Both the position numbers and the translations under genes were made by a program. Positions 9,397-17,506 of a stretch of 64,000 nucleotides of DNA are shown in pieces. This DNA is from Candidatus Rifleibacteriota bacterium (GTDB lineage Bacteria; Muiribacteriota; Ozemobacteria; Ozemobacterales; Ozemobacteraceae): the NCBI GenBank assembly GCA_905236675.1, contig CAJOND010000018.1:21061-85060 (forward strand), written 5' to 3'. Positions within the stretch are counted from its first letter, which is position 1. Each line of letters begins with the position of its first letter. The notes under the pieces are model-generated. The model saw only the letters and a program-made list of their open reading frames with translations. It did not search any database and was not told the DNA's origin.

Positions 9397-10386
9397 TTAA
9401 TCAAAGCTCATGTGGGCACCAACATGATGTTCTGTAATCAAATCACCATCATAGAAAGAATAGTCAACTCTGACGTTGGGAAGAACATTCATTCCAAAAC
9501 CAATTGTAAGAGTTCCATTTAAACTACCAATTCTCATAGTCAGATCATTTTCTACAAATCTTTTTTCAACACCGACACGATATTGTCTTTCTATTGAATC
9601 ACAGGAATCTGAAAGGTTAATTCCGTCAACAGCAACAACAGTTCCTCTGGCAATTTCATAAGCAGCACCAAGGTTAAAACTGATACCATCTTCTTTAGCA
9701 TTTTTCCCTTTTACGTGTTCTAAAAGGTTATCAAGAGTCAAACCAAAAGAAAGCTGGTCATTGTAGTGATACATAAGACCTGCTCCCATTGAAACAGTAT
9801 CTCTGCTTGTATTAACACCACCTCTGACATATCTGTCAACTTCAAGAACTCTTAATTTAAGACCACCATAAAGCTGTTCTCTTGCCAACATTCTTCTTGC
9901 TATTGGGAATCTGGTAGCAAAAGCCAATTGGAAATCACTAACATCTCTTTTAACACCGATATAGTCACCACCAACGATATTACCAAAACCTTCATAACGT
10001 TTATCCTGAGTATATGAAAAACCATAACTATATTTTGGTCTTCTAGGAATTGGTTCTTCAAGAATATTGTGTTCGAGATAGTCGGTTATTGAAAACCTGC
10101 TTTCTTCTTCATCTTCATAAATATGACCAGTAAAAGCAAGACTTTGCCATTCATAAATGTCTCGTTCATTGACTTTAGCTTGAATCGAAGCTTCTCTGCC
10201 TTCTATCTGGCTTAAACCAGCCGGATTATAAATAGTAGCAGATTCATCGTTTGATAAACCAATGAAAGCACCACCCATACCTCTAGAACGGACAGATTGG
10301 GCATTAACGTTTTCTGATGAAAACACAAGCAACGAGGCTATTGTGAAAACTATGCCTACTACTTTGTTTAATTTAAATCGATTCAT
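9397..10386 (-). CDS. Outer-membrane beta-barrel protein, PorV/FadL-like
   Basis: 329 residues. Signal peptide to about residue 29 (NVNA|QS), then 'RSRGMGGAFIGLSNDESATIYNPAGL', the N-terminal signature shared by PorV, UPF0164 and FadL-like barrels. The rest is alternating amphipathic strands with Gly and aromatic residues and ends in a strand (VGAHMSFD). AGGAGG is nine bases upstream of the ATG. Such proteins sit in the outer membrane and either carry small hydrophobic solutes or help place secreted proteins at the surface; which applies here is not visible. In line with the SLH barrel and lipoprotein genes before it. Confidence 0.8.
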   Translation of the reverse strand: MNRFKLNKVVGIVFTIASLLVFSSENVNAQSVRSRGMGGAFIGLSNDESATIYNPAGLSQIEGREASIQAKVNERDIYEWQSLAFTGHIYEDEEESRFSITDYLEHNILEEPIPRRPKYSYGFSYTQDKRYEGFGNIVGGDYIGVKRDVSDFQLAFATRFPIARRMLAREQLYGGLKLRVLEVDRYVRGGVNTSRDTVSMGAGLMYHYNDQLSFGLTLDNLLEHVKGKNAKEDGISFNLGAAYEIARGTVVAVDGINLSDSCDSIERQYRVGVEKRFVENDLTMRIGSLNGTLTIGFGMNVLPNVRVDYSFYDGDLITEHHVGAHMSFD

Positions 10387-10537
10387 TAGCTTTAGCCTCC
10401 TGGCCTTAAAATGTGATTATTTTTTATCCTAATCGGCAATATTTGTTTATTCTTTAACGATTATTGAGCTTTTTATCGTATAGAATTCAGAAATTACATA
10501 TCTTTATAAGAATTGGAATAATCAGCAATAAGAGCAA

Positions 10538-11803
10538 TTAATTATTCTTTACTGGAACAAAACCTTCAGGAATATTATTGTTTGTCTTACTTGGCTGAGA
10601 ATTTTTCTTTAAGGGAACAAAACCATTATTGGTATTATTAGCATTATTTTTTTTGCTAGAACTTTTATCTTTAGCAGTTTGATTAACTGGCTGCATATAA
10701 GGAACAGAAGGCCGAGGTTGAACTTTGTTTACTGGTTGATCTATCGGAGGTTTGCCAACTTCGGCAATTGGCTGCATCGGAGACCTTCTAAGTGCTTCAA
10801 CAGCAGGACTTACTCTATTTCCATAAGCATAAACAAAAGGAACTTCAGCATATCTTATATCGTCTTCAAAATTTGCTGTAGTATAATTATTAAGAAGCTT
10901 ATACTGGTTTTCATTTTCAGGAACAATCATATCTATTATAGTTGGTTCACCATAATTGTTACTTCCACCGCCGAAATCATCATGAGTCGGAAACGCTTTA
11001 ATATCTCTATTTAAAAGTCTATTACCAGAAACTACATTTTTATATCCCATAGAAAAACATTGAAAACCTGATTTTTCAGAAATTCTAGGAAGTTTCTTTT
11101 TAGAAATTTTTGTAACAATCTTATCGCCTTGTATTTCCACATAATCTGGAACAATAATATCGTTAATTCTATCTTGAAAATCAAGTTCATCAGTTTTTTC
11201 TCTAAGTATTTCTTCTAATGCAGAAAAATTCATAGGACTTATTATAATTGCTTTTTCCCACCCCATTTTATCGGCAAATAAAACGCTTCTTCCTGGAAGT
11301 GCTTCTCTATAACCTGATTTTTCTATACCATCTATATCAATATAAATATCCCAAAGATTTGCAACAAAACCTTGATCATCGCTTTTTCCGGTATCTTCCC
11401 AAGTTCTCATAATATAGTTACGCATTTGAATAACAAATACAATAACTTCGCCTTCTTCATAGACTCTGAAATTTTTTATGTCAAATGTGCCTCTTTTCAG
11501 GCGTTTATCTAAAGGATACTGATAATAGCCAGTGCCTTTATCATCACCAACAGGGTCTTTAATATCTAACAAATTATCACTCTGATAGTAATAATTTAGT
11601 TTCTGAGCAGCAGCAAATAAAGTTGTAGAGGCAAAAAAATATGTAAAAACAAATAATAAAACAGCCAATTCTTTATACTTATAGCTAAATGCTGATTTAT
11701 CAATAAAAAATGTTTGCTTCATGGTTTGCCATACCTCATTCAGAGGCTCGCAATAACGGCTTTGAAAACACTGATTTTTATTTTTATTTATATTTATATC
11801 CAT
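10538..11803 (-). CDS. Exported protein with glucodextranase-C-like (DOMON-type) binding domain
   Basis: 421 residues. The segment about 70-290 matches the pattern of the C-terminal binding module of glucodextranase: 'DPVGDDKGTGYYQYP' followed by 'FDIKNFRVYEEGEVIVFVIQM'. This suggests a carbohydrate-binding, surface-directed protein with no catalytic domain of its own. The hydrophobic export segment is at residues 46-66, unusually far from the start, because residues 13-24 come from a palindromic element inserted in frame (11723-11758). The ATG at 11803 is kept because AGGAGG lies five bases upstream; the alternative ATG at 11722 would give a normal signal peptide length but has a poor ribosome site. 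The Pro/Asn/Lys-rich tail ends in two copies of a GFVPLKKN/GFVPVKNN motif. Confidence 0.7.
   Translation of the reverse strand: MDININKNKNQCFQSRYCEPLNEVWQTMKQTFFIDKSAFSYKYKELAVLLFVFTYFFASTTLFAAAQKLNYYYQSDNLLDIKDPVGDDKGTGYYQYPLDKRLKRGTFDIKNFRVYEEGEVIVFVIQMRNYIMRTWEDTGKSDDQGFVANLWDIYIDIDGIEKSGYREALPGRSVLFADKMGWEKAIIISPMNFSALEEILREKTDELDFQDRINDIIVPDYVEIQGDKIVTKISKKKLPRISEKSGFQCFSMGYKNVVSGNRLLNRDIKAFPTHDDFGGGSNNYGEPTIIDMIVPENENQYKLLNNYTTANFEDDIRYAEVPFVYAYGNRVSPAVEALRRSPMQPIAEVGKPPIDQPVNKVQPRPSVPYMQPVNQTAKDKSSSKKNNANNTNNGFVPLKKNSQPSKTNNNIPEGFVPVKNN
11723..11758. repeat. Palindromic element (short form) inside a coding sequence
   Basis: 36 bases; on the minus strand CGTTATTGCGAGCC...GGTATGGCAAACC with a small internal hairpin (GCCTC/GAGG). 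It has the same ends as the longer element in prmC and is read in the same frame (RYCEP...VWQT). It adds 12 codons ahead of the signal peptide of its host gene. Confidence 0.7.
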
Positions 11804-11834
11804 TTATGCCTCCTGTTTTTTATTGAATAAGTTA

Positions 11835-11892
11835 GAAGTCTCTTAGTCGCTTTCAGCGAAACTCCCCCACTCTTTCTGTGAGGGAGCGTTGA
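11835..11892. repeat. Palindromic element between genes
   Basis: Immediately follows the stop codon of the lipoprotein gene (minus strand). It reads CTCCCTCAC-hairpin-GTGGGGGAG, then a short second hairpin (GTTTCGCTGAAAGCGAC) and a GACTAAGAGAC tail, the same order as the central part of the prmC element (CTCCCCCAC...GTGGGGGAG, TGTCACGAAGTGACTGAG). It may also act as a transcript end. Confidence 0.6.
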
Positions 11893-11894
11893 TG

Positions 11895-13064
11895 TTATTT
11901 AACTTGAATGATTGAGTAAGCTGAATCGCCAGATTCCTGATATGGGTCTTTAACCTGGTTAGACTCAGTAATATTGAAAGCATACTGATGATAACCAGCA
12001 CCAATACCGGTGAATGTTCTTGTGTAAACCCCATCGCCAGCGGTTTCATCCCCATATGTTCCATCATCAAACAACTGCTGCGGCTGCCAGTTAGTAAAAT
12101 CACCAACAACAGTCGGATTTTCACATTTAGCAAAATCTGAAGCAACAAGCATAACTCTAAGTTCACCGCTTTGCTTAGAAGCAAGTGTTGTTTGACCTAA
12201 TTCAAGAACATTTACAGAAGAAAGATCTACGGGAACAACTTTTATGTGGAAATTTTCACTTCTGAAGACCAAGTATTCTCTTCCGCTACCTTCCATAGCA
12301 AAGACATAACTTCCATCGCTATTGAGCTGTGTGCTTCTAGAACCTTTCTTAGTTGCAAGTTTAACTTCAGAATAATTAACCCCTGTTAAATCGCTGGTAA
12401 CACTACCTTTAACCTGTTTAACAGCTGCTTCAGGAATATAAATTGTTGAATTTTTATTATAAGTGCTTTCAGCATGAGGGTCATTTACTGTATTGGTCTT
12501 TCCGTCAATATCTGTCCAAACGATTTTATACTGCTGATAACCACTTGTTATATTGGTCATTCTTAGACCAAAAATACCGTCATTAGCTAATATATCGCCG
12601 TTAAGACCGTTATCGTTCATTTCTACAGTTCCTTGGGTCCATGTTGGAGATACTGGTTTGATAGAGAATGATTTTGCATCTGGGAAATCAATAAGACTAA
12701 CTATCCATAAAGCTTCACCTGTTATCTTCTGAGACATAGAAATATCTGCTGGTTTAGCTGTTTCTTCGATTACTGCATCAACCCAAACAAAAGCAGGATC
12801 AAAATTTTCACCTCTTGCCATAAGAAGGTATTTCCCTGATTCTGTTAGTTCTAAATTATAATATCCATAAGAATTAACATATGCATATTTGCTAGAATCA
12901 CCAGCTACAGTAATTTTAATTCCTGTTGGTACTTGACCTGCAGGAACAACTACTTTCCCAGAAACAGTTGCAACAGGTTGTGCTATTCTTTCTTGAATAC
13001 TGCTGCAGCCTGTGAAAGTAATAGTAGCAAGAAGCAAGAACAGTGCTAATACAGTCTTTTTCAT
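11895..13064 (-). CDS. Lipoprotein with choice-of-anchor-X / CBM-like beta domains
   Basis: 389 residues. Type II signal peptide with lipobox FTGC (Cys20). Two similar modules follow: 'DNGLNGDILANDGIFGLRMTNITSGYQQYKIVW' (about 150-185) and 'VVGDFTNWQPQQLFDDGTYGDETAGDGVYTR' (about 320-350). The second has the G-D-F-x-x-W core of starch/glycogen-binding modules (CBM20/CBM48 fold), and both share the DG-x-x-GD-x-x-x-x-DG-(I/V)-(F/Y) loop seen in choice-of-anchor-X proteins. A carboxypeptidase-like beta segment ('VSGKVVVPAGQVPTGIKITVAG') opens each half. Likely an outer-membrane or periplasmic glycan-binding lipoprotein; ligand unknown. Starts 9 bases after the SLH barrel gene stops. Confidence 0.75.
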   Translation of the reverse strand: MKKTVLALFLLLATITFTGCSSIQERIAQPVATVSGKVVVPAGQVPTGIKITVAGDSSKYAYVNSYGYYNLELTESGKYLLMARGENFDPAFVWVDAVIEETAKPADISMSQKITGEALWIVSLIDFPDAKSFSIKPVSPTWTQGTVEMNDNGLNGDILANDGIFGLRMTNITSGYQQYKIVWTDIDGKTNTVNDPHAESTYNKNSTIYIPEAAVKQVKGSVTSDLTGVNYSEVKLATKKGSRSTQLNSDGSYVFAMEGSGREYLVFRSENFHIKVVPVDLSSVNVLELGQTTLASKQSGELRVMLVASDFAKCENPTVVGDFTNWQPQQLFDDGTYGDETAGDGVYTRTFTGIGAGYHQYAFNITESNQVKDPYQESGDSAYSIIQVK

Positions 13065-13073
13065 AATTAAACC

Positions 13074-15398
13074 TTAGAAAGTGGATTTTGCCTCGAAGAT
13101 AAACATCTTCTGTGTGTGAATATCTATAAAATCTCTACCATTATCGGTGCTTGTAATTGCCCATTTCCATTCATCTGGATAATCATATCCGAACTTGAAA
13201 GTAATAGTTGCATCTTTGCTTATATTATAAATTAGTTCACCATAAAGATTTTCACGATCTAATGAATCTTTTAAACCATCTTTATAATCGATAATTGCAC
13301 GAGAATAAAATGCTCTTCCTCTGAATTTATTAGTAAAATTCTTTTTGAATTCAGCAATTATAGCGTTTGCCAAACTTGATTTTCCTGCTTCCCAGGAATC
13401 ATCATAATCAACATGCTGGATACCTCCAGTAAAGCTTGTTGTAGAAGTAAGATTATATGTAGCTTCACCAATTAAATCTGTTCTAGTATTTTCTTTTGGT
13501 GTTCCACCCCAGCAGACAGAATGTTCTATACTGCCTTTAACAAATACTCTTGGATTAATATCTGAGTTGAGTTCAAAATAACCCACTTTTTCGTTATAGT
13601 CGTATGTGTTAACCCCGTCAATAAAGATATCATCGGGATCAGATTTAACGAAAACCTTACCCTTTGCATTAACAGTATCGTTAAGCTTAAGATTAAGTTC
13701 AACAGTATTTGATTTGGAACCCTGTTCATTTTCAAAAGCATCTAAGTGTCTAACAAAGTCATATTTAAATGTAGTATTGTCATTAAAGTCTGAAATCAGC
13801 TGGAATGTAAATTTCTTTCCAGAGTGATTATCTGTTTCTTTAGGATTGTTAGGATCAACTTCCCAGGTTTTAGAAAGATATGTTGCTTCAACAGAAAGAT
13901 TCTTAGCAATAGAAAGCAACTTGTCGCCAAAATCATAGTTTAAAGAGAAACGGTTCAAACGTTCACCTTCAAAGTCGCTACGACCATAGTTATCTTTTCC
14001 ATTAATACCAAGATTGTTAGGATAATCAGAAGTATCACCACTGTCATAAGCCCAGGATGGTGCCATCATAGCTCTGAAATTTCTACCATAGCTATAATGC
14101 TTGTAAGTTCCTGTAAAACCGCCTTCCTGGAAACTTAAATCAAATCTATTACCAGTGTCACTGAGACTTTTTTTAGTATTGTTATCAGATGTATCTTCCA
14201 AGTAAGCTTTTGAACTCAAGAATTCAGCATTACCTTGTATTTTGCCTGCTCTTTCACTGGAAAAACCAATATCTACTGCACTAACAGCATTTGAATTTCC
14301 TCTTGTTTTATATTCAGGAATTTTTTCAGCATAAGTTGTACCTATTGATAATGTATCTTCTTTGCTAAAGCTTTCTGGAAGTTCCCAAACCAAACGTCCG
14401 GCGATCATATCTGTATCGTCATCATTTCCATAGTTAGTATCACTTTTTAAAATAGAACCCTGATAAGAAACACCGCCATCTGTAGAACCAGATACTTCAA
14501 CACCTTCATAAGGTTTTACAACATCAGTATCTTCTGTTAAGAGATTCATCGGGTCATCAAGACCAGTAGCTGATTCACCGGCAAATACTCTGAATTTCAT
14601 TGATTTTGCACGGCTTATCATATGCATTTTATTTGATTTAACCCAGGTATCGCTTTGTATTCTTCTTACATAATCGTCCACATTATCGAATGGGTTTTGT
14701 CCTGAATTCCCAGCATTATTGTAAACAAGTTTATTATAGGTTTTCCCTTGAATAAAACCGTAAAGTTCGTAGAAGGTTTCTACTTTCTTAGAGTCAATAA
14801 TAGGAGTTCCTGTAAATCTTAGATATAATTGCTGATAGAAAGTAACAAGACCTGGATCAGTAAATTGATACTCGTCACCTGTTTCGTCACGCTGAACAGT
14901 TTTAGGTTTTAAAATATACTGACCTCTGCCTCGGTAAAAACCAGAAACAGCAACTTTAGGCAGTTTGTTTTCAAGTTTTTTCATTTTATTTTCGTTATCT
15001 ACCATACGGCGTTCTAACGAATCAACACGAACATCTAAAAGACCTAGTTCGTCTCTGAATTCTTTTGTTAATCTGGTAAGGGCCGCACGTTCTTCTTCAC
15101 TGGCAGCATCAATAGTTGCCTTCTTTTCTTCCATTCGCTTCAAAATGCGTGCGACAATAAGGGCCACATCGTATCTGGTGGTTACTTTGCGTCCTTTGAA
15201 TGTGCCATCAGGATATCCTTCCATATAGCCTTGGCTGATAAGAAAATCAACGTCAGCATAAGCCCAGTGATCTTTGGGGAGATCCTGAAAAGTTGTGCCT
15301 TGAGCCATTATCATTGACGGCAAAAGCACTAGACATAGAAGAGCCACCAGAACTCTTCTAAACAGACTAAAACGATTTTTTATTTCTGTTTGCCTCAT
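13074..15398 (-). CDS. SLH-domain outer-membrane beta-barrel protein
   Basis: 774 residues. Signal peptide to about residue 33 (SMIMA|QG); one SLH domain at 37-82 (FQDLPKDHWAYADVDFLISQ...GYPDGTFKG...TRYDVA); a charged coiled coil at about 88-145 (RMEEKK...LERRMVDNENKMKKLENKL); then a long barrel of amphipathic strands ending in Phe (EAKSTF), the usual terminal residue for BamA insertion. This SLH-coil-barrel order is that of porins in cyanobacteria, Deinococcus (SlpA) and Negativicutes (OmpM), where the SLH domain grips the cell wall and tethers the outer membrane. It heads the minus-strand envelope run. The ATG has a weak ribosome site (AAGAAAA). Confidence 0.88.
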   Translation of the reverse strand: MRQTEIKNRFSLFRRVLVALLCLVLLPSMIMAQGTTFQDLPKDHWAYADVDFLISQGYMEGYPDGTFKGRKVTTRYDVALIVARILKRMEEKKATIDAASEEERAALTRLTKEFRDELGLLDVRVDSLERRMVDNENKMKKLENKLPKVAVSGFYRGRGQYILKPKTVQRDETGDEYQFTDPGLVTFYQQLYLRFTGTPIIDSKKVETFYELYGFIQGKTYNKLVYNNAGNSGQNPFDNVDDYVRRIQSDTWVKSNKMHMISRAKSMKFRVFAGESATGLDDPMNLLTEDTDVVKPYEGVEVSGSTDGGVSYQGSILKSDTNYGNDDDTDMIAGRLVWELPESFSKEDTLSIGTTYAEKIPEYKTRGNSNAVSAVDIGFSSERAGKIQGNAEFLSSKAYLEDTSDNNTKKSLSDTGNRFDLSFQEGGFTGTYKHYSYGRNFRAMMAPSWAYDSGDTSDYPNNLGINGKDNYGRSDFEGERLNRFSLNYDFGDKLLSIAKNLSVEATYLSKTWEVDPNNPKETDNHSGKKFTFQLISDFNDNTTFKYDFVRHLDAFENEQGSKSNTVELNLKLNDTVNAKGKVFVKSDPDDIFIDGVNTYDYNEKVGYFELNSDINPRVFVKGSIEHSVCWGGTPKENTRTDLIGEATYNLTSTTSFTGGIQHVDYDDSWEAGKSSLANAIIAEFKKNFTNKFRGRAFYSRAIIDYKDGLKDSLDRENLYGELIYNISKDATITFKFGYDYPDEWKWAITSTDNGRDFIDIHTQKMFIFEAKSTF

Positions 15399-15527
15399 TG
15401 TTTTCTTATTTTTCCTTAAAAGTTGGAATACACCAGTAAAGTTTATCGGTTTATTCCTTAGAAAAAATTAGAAAAATGTTTACTTTTGCATTTTTACATT
15501 GCTAATTATTCGGTTTATATATAGTAT

Positions 15528-16481
15528 ATGAGCATAATGAATACTACACTTATAGACATTTTTGACAAGACATATGAATTTTGCGATCAAATTCATACAA
15601 GAGCATACGAACGAGATTCGTATGAAGCACTTTGTTCAGAAGTTTTTCCTGGTCTAACTTTTAAAAATTGGTTTGAAGCAGGTTTCTGGGATGGAAATTT
15701 ATTTAATCCTCACGTTTTAAAAGACGGTGATGATATTGTTTCTGCAATTTCTGTAAATAAAATGAACATTCAAATAGGAAACGAAAAACCTCATATATAT
15801 ATACAGCTTGGTGGAGTTATGACAGCTAATTCTTACCGCCATCAAGGTCTGTCTTCCACACTGATGGATAAGATACTTACGGATTGGGAAGACAAATGTG
15901 ATGGTTTTTATTTGTTTGCCAACGAAAGCGTGATTAATTTTTATCCTAAATTTGGTTTTAAAATTGCTGAAGAATTTCAGTATTTTATGAATATTTCACC
16001 TAATTTATATAATATAGAAAAAAAAGCCATTCGCCTTGATATGAAGAAAAAAACAGATATAGACTTTTTATTAGAACATTATAAACTCGGAAATCCTTTT
16101 TCCTTATTAAAAATAGACAATAAAGGCTTATTAATGTTCTACTGTTTAAAATATAATAAAAACGATATATATTATGTAGAAAGCGAAGATGCAATAATCA
16201 TTGCGGGCCAAGAGAAGAATGAAATAACTGTATACGATATTTTCTGCAATGCAAATTGCTCATTAGAAAATATTTTATCTTCTATTATAAATGAAGATAC
16301 AGAAAAAATCTATTTCGGTTTTCCTTTAATAAAAAACAAGCATTGTAAAATCGAAAAATACAATGAAGAAGACAATTTTTTATTCATACTAAACAAATCG
16401 GGAACAAATAATTTAGCTGAATTTCTACATATTTCGGAATTATCTAATAAAATAATGTTTCCGCTATTAACCCACGCTTAA
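15528..16481 (+). CDS. GNAT-family acetyltransferase with extra C-terminal domain
   Basis: 317 residues. The N-terminal half has the GNAT core: 'IYIQLGGVMTANSYRHQGLSSTLMDKIL' with the R-H-Q-G-L acetyl-CoA loop at about residues 104-108, and the closing 'NFYPKFGF' motif near 147. The C-terminal 150 residues have no clear motif, resembling the layout of Eis-like acetyltransferases with an added sterol-carrier-like domain; that likeness is of layout only. The first ATG (15528) is followed by a second at 15537; neither has a strong ribosome site. Divergent from the SLH barrel gene. Confidence 0.75.
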   Translation: MSIMNTTLIDIFDKTYEFCDQIHTRAYERDSYEALCSEVFPGLTFKNWFEAGFWDGNLFNPHVLKDGDDIVSAISVNKMNIQIGNEKPHIYIQLGGVMTANSYRHQGLSSTLMDKILTDWEDKCDGFYLFANESVINFYPKFGFKIAEEFQYFMNISPNLYNIEKKAIRLDMKKKTDIDFLLEHYKLGNPFSLLKIDNKGLLMFYCLKYNKNDIYYVESEDAIIIAGQEKNEITVYDIFCNANCSLENILSSIINEDTEKIYFGFPLIKNKHCKIEKYNEEDNFLFILNKSGTNNLAEFLHISELSNKIMFPLLTHA

Positions 16482-16523
16482 TAAGTTGGTTACTTAATTA
16501 TCATTAACTTCACAAAAAATATT

Positions 16524-17489
16524 TTATACTAGTCTTGCTTTCAAGATGTCATGCAGGTGAAGGAAACCAATAACAGAATCTTCAGAATCCACAACAGGTA
16601 AAGAAGTTATAGACTTGTCTTCCATTGTTTTTAAAGCTTCCATAGCAAGACGGTTAGCAGTAATTCGTTTTGGATTTAAAGTCATAACTTTGCTTATTGG
16701 AATATCCAAATCTACATCCTTACTTTTTTCAAAATATCTACGCAAATCCCCATCTGTAAAAACTCCAAGAAGTTTTTTATCTTCTGACGCAATAACAAGA
16801 GCTCCGAATCCACCATGAGACATTTTGACAACTGCATCTTTCAAGATGTCGTCGGGTTCGACCATTGGTATAGAATCACCAGAATGCATTAAATCTTTGA
16901 CTGCAATAAATTTTCTACCAAGACTGCCTGACGGATGAAATCTAGCAAAATCTCTTTCTTTGAAACCTCTCGCTTCTATAAGTGCACAAGCAAGAGCATC
17001 ACCTAAGGCAAGGCTTACAGTAGTAGAACTAGTAGGAGCTAGATTTAAGGGACAAGCTTCTCTAGCAACATAAGAATTTAAAACTATATCGGAATTCTTA
17101 GCTAAAGAAGATTCTAAATTGCCCACCATAGCAATTATTTTTGTGCCTATTCTTCTTAAAAAAGGAACAATTCTGATTATTTCGTCAGTTTCCCCTGAAT
17201 TTGAAAGCAAAAGAACAATATCGTCTTCTTTAACCATTCCCAAATCACCATGCAAAGCTTCAGCAGGATGAAGGAAAAAAGAAGGGGTTCCTGTACTAGA
17301 AAGAGTAGCTGCAATTTTATTGCCTATTAAACCTGATTTACCCATTCCACAAACTATAACACGTCCAGAACTATTTAGAATTAGTTCAACAGCTTGGGTA
17401 AAATTATCATCAAGATTGTTTACTGCTTCTTTTAAAGCTTCTATTTCATAATTTAAAGCTTTTTTTGCTGAATCTAAAGGACTATTCAT
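16524..17489 (-). CDS. kdsD: D-arabinose-5-phosphate isomerase (KpsF/GutQ family)
   Basis: 321 residues from ATG 17489. Interconverts ribulose 5-phosphate and arabinose 5-phosphate, the first step toward Kdo of lipopolysaccharide. SIS domain at about 25-165 with 'VIVCGMGKSGLIGNKIAATLSSTGTPSFFLHPAEALHGDLG', the family signature, then two CBS domains at about 200-320 ('VKDLMHSGDSIPMV', 'VMTLNPKRITANRL', 'SLPVVDSEDSVIGFLHLHDIL'). A 15-codon upstream extension from a TTG overlaps the preceding gene and lacks family similarity, so ATG 17489 is chosen; the gap to that gene is then 17 bases. Its presence indicates an outer membrane with Kdo-type lipid. Confidence 0.93.
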   Translation of the reverse strand: MNSPLDSAKKALNYEIEALKEAVNNLDDNFTQAVELILNSSGRVIVCGMGKSGLIGNKIAATLSSTGTPSFFLHPAEALHGDLGMVKEDDIVLLLSNSGETDEIIRIVPFLRRIGTKIIAMVGNLESSLAKNSDIVLNSYVAREACPLNLAPTSSTTVSLALGDALACALIEARGFKERDFARFHPSGSLGRKFIAVKDLMHSGDSIPMVEPDDILKDAVVKMSHGGFGALVIASEDKKLLGVFTDGDLRRYFEKSKDVDLDIPISKVMTLNPKRITANRLAMEALKTMEDKSITSLPVVDSEDSVIGFLHLHDILKARLV

Positions 17490-17506
17490 TTCTATCTCAA
17501 TACTAA

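Noticed and set aside
11843..12184. Open frame of 113 codons overlapping the lipoprotein gene's end
   Set aside because: Same strand, other frame; it runs through a palindromic repeat and has no signal or motif, so it is treated as spurious.
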